From a virus: a DNA stretch of 21,634 bases. The stretch spans positions 1 to 21,634 of the IMG/VR virus record IMGVR_UViG_3300044825_003266; one strand, written 5' to 3'. Positions within the stretch are counted from its first letter, which is position 1. Each line of letters starts with the position of its first letter. The notes under the pieces were generated by a model that saw only the letters and a program-made list of their open reading frames with translations, searched no databases and was not told where the DNA came from. Made by a program: the position numbers and the translations under genes. Of this stretch, positions 13,320 through 20,464 are shown one piece after another.

Positions 13320-13916
13320 TCAGCAGTCGGTGCTGCAGTTGCAATTGCAGTTGCAATTGCAATTGGTGCGGCAGTTGAAAGCGGTGGAGCCACAGTTGCA
13401 GTTCGAATAGCTGCCGCAGTTGCAGTTGCAATTGCAGGCTCGATACCAGCGGTGGTACTCAGCGCCACCGATTTCATCTTGCGCCAGGTAGTAACCGTCG
13501 TAGTTCAATCCCACGGAAGGAACAGCGTAATTGGCATAGCTTGTTCCACCGACGCCGTCGTACTGCCCGCTGTTAGCGCAGTAGTTGAAGCCAAGGCCCC
13601 ATGTCCACCAGTTCACATTTGGAGGAACCCAGTTGGCGTTGCTTGCGCAATTGCCATTGGGAAGATAGCCATTGCAGTTGCTGGCCCGATCGTCGTAGTA
13701 CTGACTTGAACGCCCCATCTCACCGATGTCTTGGCCATCTCCCATCTTGTAGCCCGTGTTGCGAGCATCGTCACTCGTCACACTGCTTTTGAAGAGCGCT
13801 CCGTTGGACATGGTGAGGTTTCCCGTCATGGTCCCACCAGCCTTGTCCAACTTGCCATTGATCTCAGTCTGCAAGGCATCATCCAACCCCGCTTTGGGGA
13901 TGCGTGTAATCGCCAT
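13320..13916 (-). CDS. Short tail fibre with Cys/Asn-repeat C terminus (candidate modified substrate)
   Basis: The 198-residue protein has three parts. Residues 1-50 are typical of phage tail fibres (ITRIPKAGLDDALQTEINGK, then KAGGTMTGNLTM, a motif common in fibre and collar proteins). Residues 51-160 are Asn/Gly/Tyr/Trp-rich with NC pairs at 80-81 and 89-90. Residues 161-198 are a Cys/Asn tract: CNCNCNC, SNCNC, FNC, and NCNCNCNCNC, ending STDC. In those 38 residues there are 13 Cys and 11 Asn, and every Asn is followed by Cys. An AGGAG site precedes the ATG. The gene follows the large fibre by 12 bases and precedes the 267-residue protein and modifying enzymes. The fibre head looks structural and the tail looks like a RiPP core peptide. 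A metallothionein-like metal site or disulfide stack is the main alternative. Confidence 0.85.
   Translation of the reverse strand: MAITRIPKAGLDDALQTEINGKLDKAGGTMTGNLTMSNGALFKSSVTSDDARNTGYKMGDGQDIGEMGRSSQYYDDRASNCNGYLPNGNCASNANWVPPNVNWWTWGLGFNYCANSGQYDGVGGTSYANYAVPSVGLNYDGYYLAQDEIGGAEYHRWYRACNCNCNCGSYSNCNCGSTAFNCRTNCNCNCNCNCSTDC
13323..13436 (-). repeat. AAY-TGC hexanucleotide repeats encoding Asn-Cys dipeptides
   Basis: Three arrays lie in the 3' end of the short fibre gene: bases 13436-13416 (CNCNCNC), 13403-13392 (NCNC) and 13364-13335 (five NC units). The unit is AAT or AAC followed by TGC. Of the 13 Cys codons in the tract 12 are TGC and one is TGT, while AAT and AAC alternate. The mix of Asn codons shows the array is not a perfect recent duplication. 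Even so, the six-base unit could gain or lose copies by slippage without disturbing the frame. Confidence 0.9.
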
Positions 13917-13928
13917 GATTTCTCCTAG

Positions 13929-16637
13929 TTAGATGTAACGCACCACAATCCGCGCGCTGGCGGCTGGTGCCGATGTGAATCGCAAAGTAGCCCCGGAATT
14001 GACGAGGACGTAGGCATCCAGTGAGTCCTGAACCACGTAATTGACCGTCACGATCAATTTGTGGACGCTGGATGCGGCTGTGCTCAGACTGAAATCCGTA
14101 GACGAACCGTTGCCTGTAAAGACCTGCGGAGCGACGTTGGATCCGCCTGCCGCAGCGGCATATCCCTGCGCTTGGCTCATGTAGCTCTGGGCCTGAGTAG
14201 CCGAGGCCGCTGAAGCCGTCGCAGAGTTCGCTGAGGCGGTAGCACTACCAGCCGAAGCCGTTGCCGAGTTGGCTGCACTAGTTGCTTGCTGACTGGCCGT
14301 CGCCGCATTGGCGGCAATGGACTGCGCGTAGTACTTGGCCGAATACTCTGTCGCTCCAGACACAGGCCCCGACGTTTTGTTCGCCCACTCTTCGGCGGCG
14401 GCTGCGCCAGACTGCGCCTCCTTGTCCAGGTAACGCACGCTGATCACCACCCCGTTGGCTGGGGCTGAGGTGAAACGCAATGTCGTGGTAGCGGGTGTGA
14501 TGTACGCGTCTAGGGGGGCTTGTGGCACCCCAGCCACCGTCACCATGAGTGCACCCGGATATCCGACAGGTCGACTGATTGTGAAATCAGTTTTGACGCC
14601 ATCGCCCGTGAACACATCGGCTGGAATGACCGTATTGGCAGTCACCGCTGCTGCAGATCCTGCGGCCTGTCCTGCCCAGTACTTGGCCGAGTAACCACTT
14701 CCGTCAACCGTTCCAGTGGTCTTTTGCGCCCAATCCGCAGCCAAGGTTGCCTGGGTTTGAGACGCAGTCAGAGAATTAGCTGCGCTGGACGCACTGCCAG
14801 AGGCAGCAGTGGCCGAATTGGCCGCCGCCGAAGCGCTGGTCGAAGCCTCTGTGGCTTTGGCACTGGCGGTCGTTGCCGATGCAGATGCAGCACTGGCTGA
14901 GCTCGATGCGCTGGCAGCACTGATGCTGGCATTGCTGGCCGAGGTGGCTGCAGCGCTGGCACTGTTGCCTGCATCCGAAGCCTTGGTACTGGCCGTTGTT
15001 GCAGAACCTGCCGCTGCCATGGCAGACGATGCCGCGTTTGAAGCCGAACTTGCTGCCGCTGCGGCTTGTGTGGCTGCTGTACTTGCGGACGATGCTGCGT
15101 TGGTAGCTGACGAAGCTGCATCTGACGACTTGCTCGCAGCCGTAGTGGCTGAAGCCCCTGCCGCCGTTGCACTCGTTGCAGCGTCCGTCGCCTTCTGAGA
15201 GGCCGCAGCTGCCGAAGCAGAAATCGACTGCGCGTAGTATTTCGCCGAGTATTCGCTGCCACTGACTGGAGCCGACGTCTTGGTTGCCCAATCCTGAGCC
15301 ACAGAGGCACTGCTGGCTGCGCTTGTTGCAGAGCCTGCTGCCGCTGATGCGCTGTTGCCTGCATCCGTGGCTTTACCGGATGCCGTAGTGGCAGATGTTG
15401 AAGCCCCGCTTGCACTGGTTGCCGCACTGGTGGCCGATGCACTGGCATCGGTGGCTTTGGTACTGGCAGTCGTTGCAGAAGATGCAGCGTTGGTTGCCGA
15501 GGTCGCAGCGTCAGTCGCTTTGGTCGTAGCTATGGTCGCTGAACCAGCTGCCGCAGTGGCGCTCCCCGATGCAGCTGATGCAGAACCTGCAGCAGACGTG
15601 GCACTCGCTGCAGAAGCCTGCGCATGGTATTTCGCCGAATACTCTGTCGATCCCGAGACCACACCACTTGTCTTGGTGGCCCATTCTTGAGCTGCAGCCG
15701 CACCAGACTGTGACTCTTTGTCCAGATAGCGGACGCTAATCGCCACGCCGTTGGTAGGAGCCGCGACAAAGCGCAGGGTAGTTGTGCCCTGAACTGAATA
15801 CGCATCGATCGGGCCCTGAGGGACACCGGCCACAGTCACCATCAACGCACCGGGGTACGCCACCGGATGAGAGAGTGTGAAATCTGTCTTGACGCCATCA
15901 CCAGTGAACACATCTGCCGGGATCACCGTATTGGTGGTGACCACGGCTGCAGAGTTCGCCGCCTGACCTGCCCAATACTTCGCTGAATATCCAGCACCAT
16001 CAACCGTAGTCGCTGTCTTTTGCGCCCAATCGGATGCCAAGCTGGCTTGCGCCTGCGCAGAGGTCAGCGCGGTTTGCGCGTCCGCTGCTTTATTGGTGGC
16101 CGTGGTTGCAGAGGTAGAAGCGGAGCTGGCACTTGCGGCTGCATCGCTTGCCTTTTGTGAGGCGGTGCTCGCTGAGGTTGCTGCAGAAGTCGCTGAACCA
16201 GCCGCATTGGTGGCGCTCGTCGCAGCGTTGGTGGCAGACGCTGCTGCTGCCGTCTTACTGCTACTGGCATCACTGGCCTTGGTGCTGGCTGTCGTCGCCG
16301 ACGTGGCTGCCGCAGTTGCGGAGTTGGCCGCGCCGGTCGCGGAGTCGCTGGCTGCCGTTGCTTTGGTGCTGGCCGTCGCCGCAGCGCTTGCTGCATTGCT
16401 GGCCGATTGCGCCGCACTGGTGGCCTGCTGAGTTGCAGTGGCGACCTGATTGGTCAGATCTTGCCGGGAAGCGTCAAGCTGGGTCTGCACTCCATGAATG
16501 ACGTTGGCCACACTTTTGACCTGACCGCCTTGCGTGGTGACGGTTGTCTGATCATCCCCGTGGACGATCTGATGGAGCAAGCCTGCATCCCCCTCGATCG
16601 TTCCCACAGCTTGATCGAGCCGGGTCTTGAGGGTCAT
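13929..16637 (-). CDS. Large modular Ala/Ser/Thr-rich tail fibre protein
   Basis: The 902-residue protein is a long tail fibre of the lambda Stf/side-fibre type. After a short N-terminal region (residues 1-60) it consists of Ala/Ser/Thr-rich heptad-like repeats (such as SAxxASTKATDAxxSA), expected to form a trimeric coiled rod. Three copies of a beta-rich module occur at about residues 236-306, 667-738 and 833-902. The first two share VFTGDGVKTDFT...YPGALMVTVAGVPQ, and the last is diverged and ends the protein. Five spacers of the form DWAxKTxxxVxGxxYSAKYxA separate the rods. An AAGGAAA site precedes the ATG. Codon-level Ala bias makes spurious long frames on the other strand. The fibre presumably carries or positions the short Cys/Asn-rich fibre encoded next; that link is inference. 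Confidence 0.9.
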   Translation of the reverse strand: MTLKTRLDQAVGTIEGDAGLLHQIVHGDDQTTVTTQGGQVKSVANVIHGVQTQLDASRQDLTNQVATATQQATSAAQSASNAASAAATASTKATAASDSATGAANSATAAATSATTASTKASDASSSKTAAAASATNAATSATNAAGSATSAATSASTASQKASDAAASASSASTSATTATNKAADAQTALTSAQAQASLASDWAQKTATTVDGAGYSAKYWAGQAANSAAVVTTNTVIPADVFTGDGVKTDFTLSHPVAYPGALMVTVAGVPQGPIDAYSVQGTTTLRFVAAPTNGVAISVRYLDKESQSGAAAAQEWATKTSGVVSGSTEYSAKYHAQASAASATSAAGSASAASGSATAAAGSATIATTKATDAATSATNAASSATTASTKATDASASATSAATSASGASTSATTASGKATDAGNSASAAAGSATSAASSASVAQDWATKTSAPVSGSEYSAKYYAQSISASAAAASQKATDAATSATAAGASATTAASKSSDAASSATNAASSASTAATQAAAAASSASNAASSAMAAAGSATTASTKASDAGNSASAAATSASNASISAASASSSASAASASATTASAKATEASTSASAAANSATAASGSASSAANSLTASQTQATLAADWAQKTTGTVDGSGYSAKYWAGQAAGSAAAVTANTVIPADVFTGDGVKTDFTISRPVGYPGALMVTVAGVPQAPLDAYITPATTTLRFTSAPANGVVISVRYLDKEAQSGAAAAEEWANKTSGPVSGATEYSAKYYAQSIAANAATASQQATSAANSATASAGSATASANSATASAASATQAQSYMSQAQGYAAAAGGSNVAPQVFTGNGSSTDFSLSTAASSVHKLIVTVNYVVQDSLDAYVLVNSGATLRFTSAPAASARIVVRYI
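13932..14140 (-). repeat. Fibre beta module, copy 3 (diverged, C-terminal)
   Basis: This is the last of three related modules in the large fibre (residues about 833-902). It keeps VFTGNG, a DFSLS strand, a TV-type strand, DAYV and TLRFTSAP, and ends in VVRYI at the C terminus. It has diverged more than the other two copies. It may form the fibre tip or the joint to the next fibre protein. Confidence 0.75.
14425..14637 (-). repeat. Fibre beta module, copy 2
   Basis: This module covers residues about 667-738 of the large fibre. It reads VIPADVFTGDGVKTDFT, YPGALMVTVAGVPQ, DAY, TTTLRF and ISVRYLDKE. It is highly similar to copy 1, which suggests internal duplication of a module plus its adjoining Ala/Ser rod. 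Confidence 0.85.
15718..15930 (-). repeat. Fibre beta module, copy 1
   Basis: This module covers residues about 236-306 of the large fibre and has the same motif order as copy 2 (VFTGDGVKTDFT, YPGALMVTVAGVPQ, RYLDKE). Both copies are preceded by a DWAQKT spacer with YSAKYWAGQAA and followed by an EWAxKT spacer. The duplicated unit therefore includes the flanking spacers. Confidence 0.85.
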
Positions 16638-16661
16638 GATTGATTTCCTTAGTGTCTATGT

Positions 16662-17162
16662 CTACCAGTAGTCCGATGCCACGATGGTTTGATTGAGCCA
16701 AGCATGTAGCCGATCACCCAACGCGATGGCATCTGGCCCCAGTACTGCGGCCACCTGAACCTCGTCAGGACTCAGCCGAGGAAAGTCCTGAACCTCTAAT
16801 TGCGCTTTCACCTGCCACCGGTTTCCGGCCAGAAGCTCGGTGTCCCATGGCGCAATGAATCGCGCCTGAACCGCCTGAACACCCAATCCAGCCGTCAGTG
16901 GCATCGCAAACCACAGCACCCCTTGATTGAGCACATGCATCCACCACGCATCAAAGACAGCGAACGCCTCTTGCGAGAAGCGCCACTCCGAGCGAACCCG
17001 ATACAGCGTGCTGGTAGATCGCAAACGCATCCGAGCGGCACCCGAATCAATGTCGGTACGAATAGCGTTTGACTGAGGGGCCAGCCCATATCCCTCAATA
17101 CGAGGCAACGGCAAGGTGTCCGGCCATACGGGAATCCCCGCCGGTAAGGTCACATCACTCAT
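16662..17162 (-). CDS. Minor tail protein
   Basis: The 166-residue protein begins with VWPDTLPLPRIEGYGLAP, a start I have seen in phage tail proteins just after the tape measure. The rest is rich in Trp and beta segments (YRVRSEWRFSQEAFAVFDAW, then VLWFAMPLTAG). Its place matches a gpM-like or distal-tail component that joins the tape measure end to the tail tip. It overlaps the tape measure stop as ATGA and is followed by a 24-base gap before the large fibre gene. The exact family is uncertain, but a structural tail role is likely. Confidence 0.65.
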   Translation of the reverse strand: MSDVTLPAGIPVWPDTLPLPRIEGYGLAPQSNAIRTDIDSGAARMRLRSTSTLYRVRSEWRFSQEAFAVFDAWWMHVLNQGVLWFAMPLTAGLGVQAVQARFIAPWDTELLAGNRWQVKAQLEVQDFPRLSPDEVQVAAVLGPDAIALGDRLHAWLNQTIVASDYW

Positions 17163-19789
17163 CGCAAGGCTCCTACTGCGGGATTGAGGCCATAACGTCG
17201 TTCCAGAGTGGGCGCTATACCCACACCTTGATTGATAGATCGACTCATGCGTGCTTCGATCTGCTCAACCATCACATCCAGGCGGGTGGTGCCGTCTGGC
17301 TGCTGGCTGGTCTGAACTCGGGCATCCACCCCTGGTGCGTGGTTGTTGACATTGACCAGCACCTTGACTGGTGACGGATTGTTTTTAGCCAGTGCGCCTC
17401 CCAGCGATCGAAGCTGACCAGGCGTGAATACCGCCTCGCCAGGCTGAGCAATGATGGGTACTTCGCCCGCCACCACTCCACCGGTATGAAACCGCTGCGC
17501 TCCATCAAAGTGATGCAGTCCGACTGATCGAGTTGCCAGTACATCACTGCCAATCAATCCACCGGTGTGAGCCACCATCGTTCCGCCTGACATCAGGTCA
17601 GTGGCACCAGCAGGGAATGCCCCACCAATTCCGTTACCGCCACTGGAACCACCAAACAAATTCAGTCCACTCATCCAACCGGCCAGAGGCAAGGTGATCA
17701 TTTTTTGGATCTGGATGCGTACCAGGTCCGCGATGATCGAGTTGGCCAAGCTGTTGAAGTCCACCTTGCCGGTCGTTACAAACTGGACCATCGCGTCCTC
17801 CATGCCTTTGAAGGCGGAGGTCACGGCACGTTCAGCCTGCTTGGCCGCATTGGTCGCGTCCTCAATGTAGGTGCGCAGAGAGCTCCGAAGGCCATAGTCA
17901 AAGCTGCGCTGGTATTCGACGTTGGCCCGAGCGAGCTGCTCGACGATCGGCAACTGCCGCGCCAAGGCATCGTTGATCGCAGCGATGGCCTCGGCTTTGA
18001 GCCCGGGATCGTTGATTTGCTCGGCCTGGCGTAATGCCATGACTGCGGCCTTTTCCATCTCGAAGCGAGTCTGCAAGGCAGCCCGCTCGATCTCGCCAAC
18101 GTCCAGAAGCTGACGCTTGAGCTGCAACTCTTCCTGCTTGAGGCGGTTGTTGCCAATGTAGTTCTCGGTGATTTGATGGGCCTTTTGTAGCTCCTTCTCG
18201 TACTCCTCGAACTTCTTGTCGGCCTCCTTTTGCTTCTCCATACGCTCGATCATGTCGATGTACTTTTCGGCCTCCTTGACCACCCCCGCATATCCCTTGC
18301 GTTCCAGCTCCAAAGCTCGCGCTCTGAGTTCAGCGCCTTCACCTTGAGTTACTCGCGTCGCACGCTGCTCAAGTTGTTTCAAGAACTGCAAGCCCTCGTT
18401 GTTCTTCTCAAACCCTGTTAGGTCTAAACCACTTGGCCGCTTACGAGGCATCTTGGGAAGGAATTCGTCATAGATTTTCTGGACCTGCGCGGCTTGCTCG
18501 GCAGTATCCAGAACAAACCTCTGACCCATGACTCGAACAGTGCGTCGCTGTTCATCAAAGAACTTTTCGATACGGTTGACGTACCCAGGGTTGTCATTGA
18601 GATTCATCAATCGATCGTTGGCGGCCTCCACAAATCGATCGCGAGCTGCTTGCAGTTTGGCTATTTCAGCGTTGATTTGTCCCTCGTCATAACCCATCGA
18701 CTTCATGGATCGAAGAAGATCTGTCTTGATCCAAGTCTCGACGTCCTTGGCGACGACAGACAAACTGTCAAACGGTTGGCTGATCACGCGCTTGGCAAGC
18801 ACAGCCGACTCGGCGATGAACCCAAGACCAGTCGCGACCTCCTCAAGGAAGGTCAGGACTTGCTGACGGTTGTGCGTGATCGCTTGCAACTCACTCGTGA
18901 ATCCTCCGGCCTCGGTTTTGGCCAGAAACATCTGCTCCGTCAGGTCAGCCAGGATCGGCAGCAACGCGGATCCGATTTGGCGCTGAACGCCTTCGTTGAC
19001 CGCGTGCAAGCGCTTCATGTTGTCGTTGAACTCCTCTGCAGCGCGTGCTGCATCAGCAGACATGACCAGACCGAGGCGCTTGGCCTCTTCCATCATTTCA
19101 GTCAGCCCATCGCGCCCTTGGTTGAGCATGGGAATCATGTCCAGTCCGTTCTTGCCGAACAGCTTGACAGCCAGGGCTGCCTTTTCTGCACTGTCAGGCA
19201 TGGCCGCGAATTTCTCAGCCAGGTCCAACAGCACCTGCTCCGTCGGACGAATCTGCCCTTGTGCATCCAGCGCCGAGACTCCGAATGCCTTGAGCGCCGC
19301 GCTGCCTTCTCCACCCTTGACTTTGGCGTCGAACATGGCAGTCGAGAGGAATTTGAGCGCCTTGGTCAGGCTCTCAGCGCTCACATCCGACAACTCTGAG
19401 GCATACAGCAACGCCGACAAGGCCTCGACTGAGACTGAGGTTTTCTGGGAAAGCTTGTTGAGCTCTTCGCCAACTTCAGCGACCGGAACAACCAGTTGAT
19501 GCATGCCGTAACCGACCGCAGCAACAGATGCACCCACGATTAATCCTGCGGGACCAAGGCGACCGAGTACGCTGCCCAGCATCCCGAGACGGGAAGTGGC
19601 GTCCTCCATGCGCACGAAAGCGTCGTTGGCCGCTTTGGACAACAGGTTCAGACCAGCCGATGCTGGTTGCGATGCAGACTCGATTTTCTTGAGAGAACGC
19701 TCTCCGGCCTCACCCACGTCTGCCAGTTCGGCTTTGACTTTTCCGCCATCAATGACAGCGAGTCGAATCGATAGGTTGCGTTCAGCCAT
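17159..19789 (-). CDS. Tail tape measure protein, lambda type
   Basis: The 876-residue protein measures tail length and helps DNA entry. The N-terminal region has hydrophobic stretches (GLIVGASVAAVGYGMHQLVV, residues about 79-98) followed by helices with AALAVKLFGKNGLDMIPML-like motifs known from tape measure cores. The middle (about 350-640) is a long charged helical rod. The C-terminal part has FVTTGKVDFNSLANSIIADL (about 665-685), typical of the lambda-family tape measure C terminus. A Gly/Ser-rich segment and a terminal region follow. The length suggests a tail of moderate size for a siphovirus. It overlaps the frameshifted chaperone frame by eight bases and the minor tail gene by four. 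Confidence 0.95.
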   Translation of the reverse strand: MAERNLSIRLAVIDGGKVKAELADVGEAGERSLKKIESASQPASAGLNLLSKAANDAFVRMEDATSRLGMLGSVLGRLGPAGLIVGASVAAVGYGMHQLVVPVAEVGEELNKLSQKTSVSVEALSALLYASELSDVSAESLTKALKFLSTAMFDAKVKGGEGSAALKAFGVSALDAQGQIRPTEQVLLDLAEKFAAMPDSAEKAALAVKLFGKNGLDMIPMLNQGRDGLTEMMEEAKRLGLVMSADAARAAEEFNDNMKRLHAVNEGVQRQIGSALLPILADLTEQMFLAKTEAGGFTSELQAITHNRQQVLTFLEEVATGLGFIAESAVLAKRVISQPFDSLSVVAKDVETWIKTDLLRSMKSMGYDEGQINAEIAKLQAARDRFVEAANDRLMNLNDNPGYVNRIEKFFDEQRRTVRVMGQRFVLDTAEQAAQVQKIYDEFLPKMPRKRPSGLDLTGFEKNNEGLQFLKQLEQRATRVTQGEGAELRARALELERKGYAGVVKEAEKYIDMIERMEKQKEADKKFEEYEKELQKAHQITENYIGNNRLKQEELQLKRQLLDVGEIERAALQTRFEMEKAAVMALRQAEQINDPGLKAEAIAAINDALARQLPIVEQLARANVEYQRSFDYGLRSSLRTYIEDATNAAKQAERAVTSAFKGMEDAMVQFVTTGKVDFNSLANSIIADLVRIQIQKMITLPLAGWMSGLNLFGGSSGGNGIGGAFPAGATDLMSGGTMVAHTGGLIGSDVLATRSVGLHHFDGAQRFHTGGVVAGEVPIIAQPGEAVFTPGQLRSLGGALAKNNPSPVKVLVNVNNHAPGVDARVQTSQQPDGTTRLDVMVEQIEARMSRSINQGVGIAPTLERRYGLNPAVGALR

Positions 19790-20449
19790 GTGGAATATCC
19801 GGAGATGGTTTGTTCAATGCTTGCGTCAGGCCCGCCTCTACGGCAGGAAAAAAATGGGTCATGGCAGCGGGGTCTGCATCCAGTGCCTGGCTGGCAGACA
19901 GCCACGCATTGAAGTCCATGCCCAGTACTGCGCCTTGAACTGCTCGCACTTGGGATGAACAAACATCCAGTACCGCGAGGGCCTGCCAGCCCTCTTCGGT
20001 CTGAGGTGAATTCACCTGGTACGGACACTCAGGACAAGTCGTCTCGCATGCCTCGCAGTACGTAGCCCCGCCACCGAGGTGCCACTCAGTGCGGGCCTTC
20101 AGCCTTTTTTTTCGGCATCCAAGAGATAAAGCGCGGCCAGATATTCACGCTCAAAGGCATCAGCCACTGGCCAAAGCTCCATGAGCGCAGCGATGCCGTC
20201 CGGCGTCACGGCTGCGGCTTTGCCTTTGTCGTCGCCCACGCCCTCCCAAGCCAAGATGGCAGCCTTGGCCAGCTCGGTAATCAGGGTGGCGGTTCGCTCT
20301 CCGGCTGCCGCATGGTCTTTGCCATCGATGAGGGCTGCAGCATGGCGCGCCGCCATGACCAGTGCGGTGGTCGCAGGCTTGACCTTGATGCGCACGCCTT
20401 GGACCAGGTCGAGCCAATACGGCTCACGTTTCAGATTGAGTTTGAGCAT
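19782..20449 (-). CDS. Tail assembly chaperone fusion made by -1 frameshift (gpGT-like)
   Basis: Ribosomes slipping back one base on the A8 run at the end of the first chaperone would continue in a second frame to 19782. The product would be about 222 residues (115 plus 107). The second frame has no ATG of its own at the right place, but is open from the slip site through to an overlap with the tape measure start. This is the arrangement of gpG/gpGT in lambda. The extension begins RLKARTEWHLGG, then has a four-Cys motif, YCEACETTCPECPY, which could bind zinc. Its remainder (QTEEGWQALAVLDVCSSQ...) is helical. Lambda gpG and gpGT coat the tape measure before tube polymerisation, and the same role is expected here. 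The slip itself is inferred from sequence and gene order. Confidence 0.82.
20099..20449 (-). CDS. Tail assembly chaperone (gpG-like), unshifted product
   Basis: The 116-residue protein lies between the tail tube and tape measure genes, where gpG-type chaperones always occur. It opens with a beta segment (MLKLNLKREPYWLDLVQGVR, IKVKPAT) and continues as helices rich in Ala (ALVMAARHAAALIDGKDH and so on). It ends in EREYLAALYLLDAEKKG. The last codons, GAA AAA AAA GGC, form the slippery run that allows some ribosomes to make the longer fusion. An AAGAGG site precedes the ATG, 15 bases after the tail tube stop. Its function as a non-virion chaperone is from the family position. Confidence 0.85.
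   Translation of the reverse strand: MLKLNLKREPYWLDLVQGVRIKVKPATTALVMAARHAAALIDGKDHAAAGERTATLITELAKAAILAWEGVGDDKGKAAAVTPDGIAALMELWPVADAFEREYLAALYLLDAEKKG
20105..20113 (-). promoter_or_regulatory. Slippery sequence for -1 programmed frameshift
   Basis: On the - strand the sequence GAA AAA AAA GGC includes an A8 run. The 0-frame heptamer A-AAA-AAA allows both tRNAs to re-pair after a -1 slip. The 0 frame stops four bases later (TGA at 20101-20099), whereas the -1 frame stays open for 107 codons. The ratio of the two products cannot be judged from sequence alone. Confidence 0.8.
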
Positions 20450-20464
20450 GTTTGCCTCTTAAAT

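Noticed and set aside
13323-13436. CRISPR-like or satellite array at the NC repeats
   Set aside because: The unit is only six bases, codes in frame and has no spacers; it is a coding repeat.
13296-13709. A + strand frame rich in alternating Ala, Val and Ile opposite the Cys/Asn fibre
   Set aside because: It is the reverse complement of the AAY-TGC repeats and lacks a ribosome binding site; the - strand fibre gene explains the region.
14768-15448. Long alternative frames on both strands across the large fibre gene (Ala-rich, Arg/Gln-rich)
   Set aside because: They arise from the biased Ala/Ser codons of the fibre, show low-complexity shadow composition, and overlap the clear 902-codon frame.
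18494-19399. A 301-codon + strand frame opposite the tape measure gene
   Set aside because: No recognisable domain or ribosome binding site; fully opposite a well supported tape measure gene.
19782-20015. A separate 77-residue gene starting at GTG 20015
   Set aside because: The frame is open further upstream to the A8 slip site and encodes a Cys motif there; the frameshift fusion explains it better.
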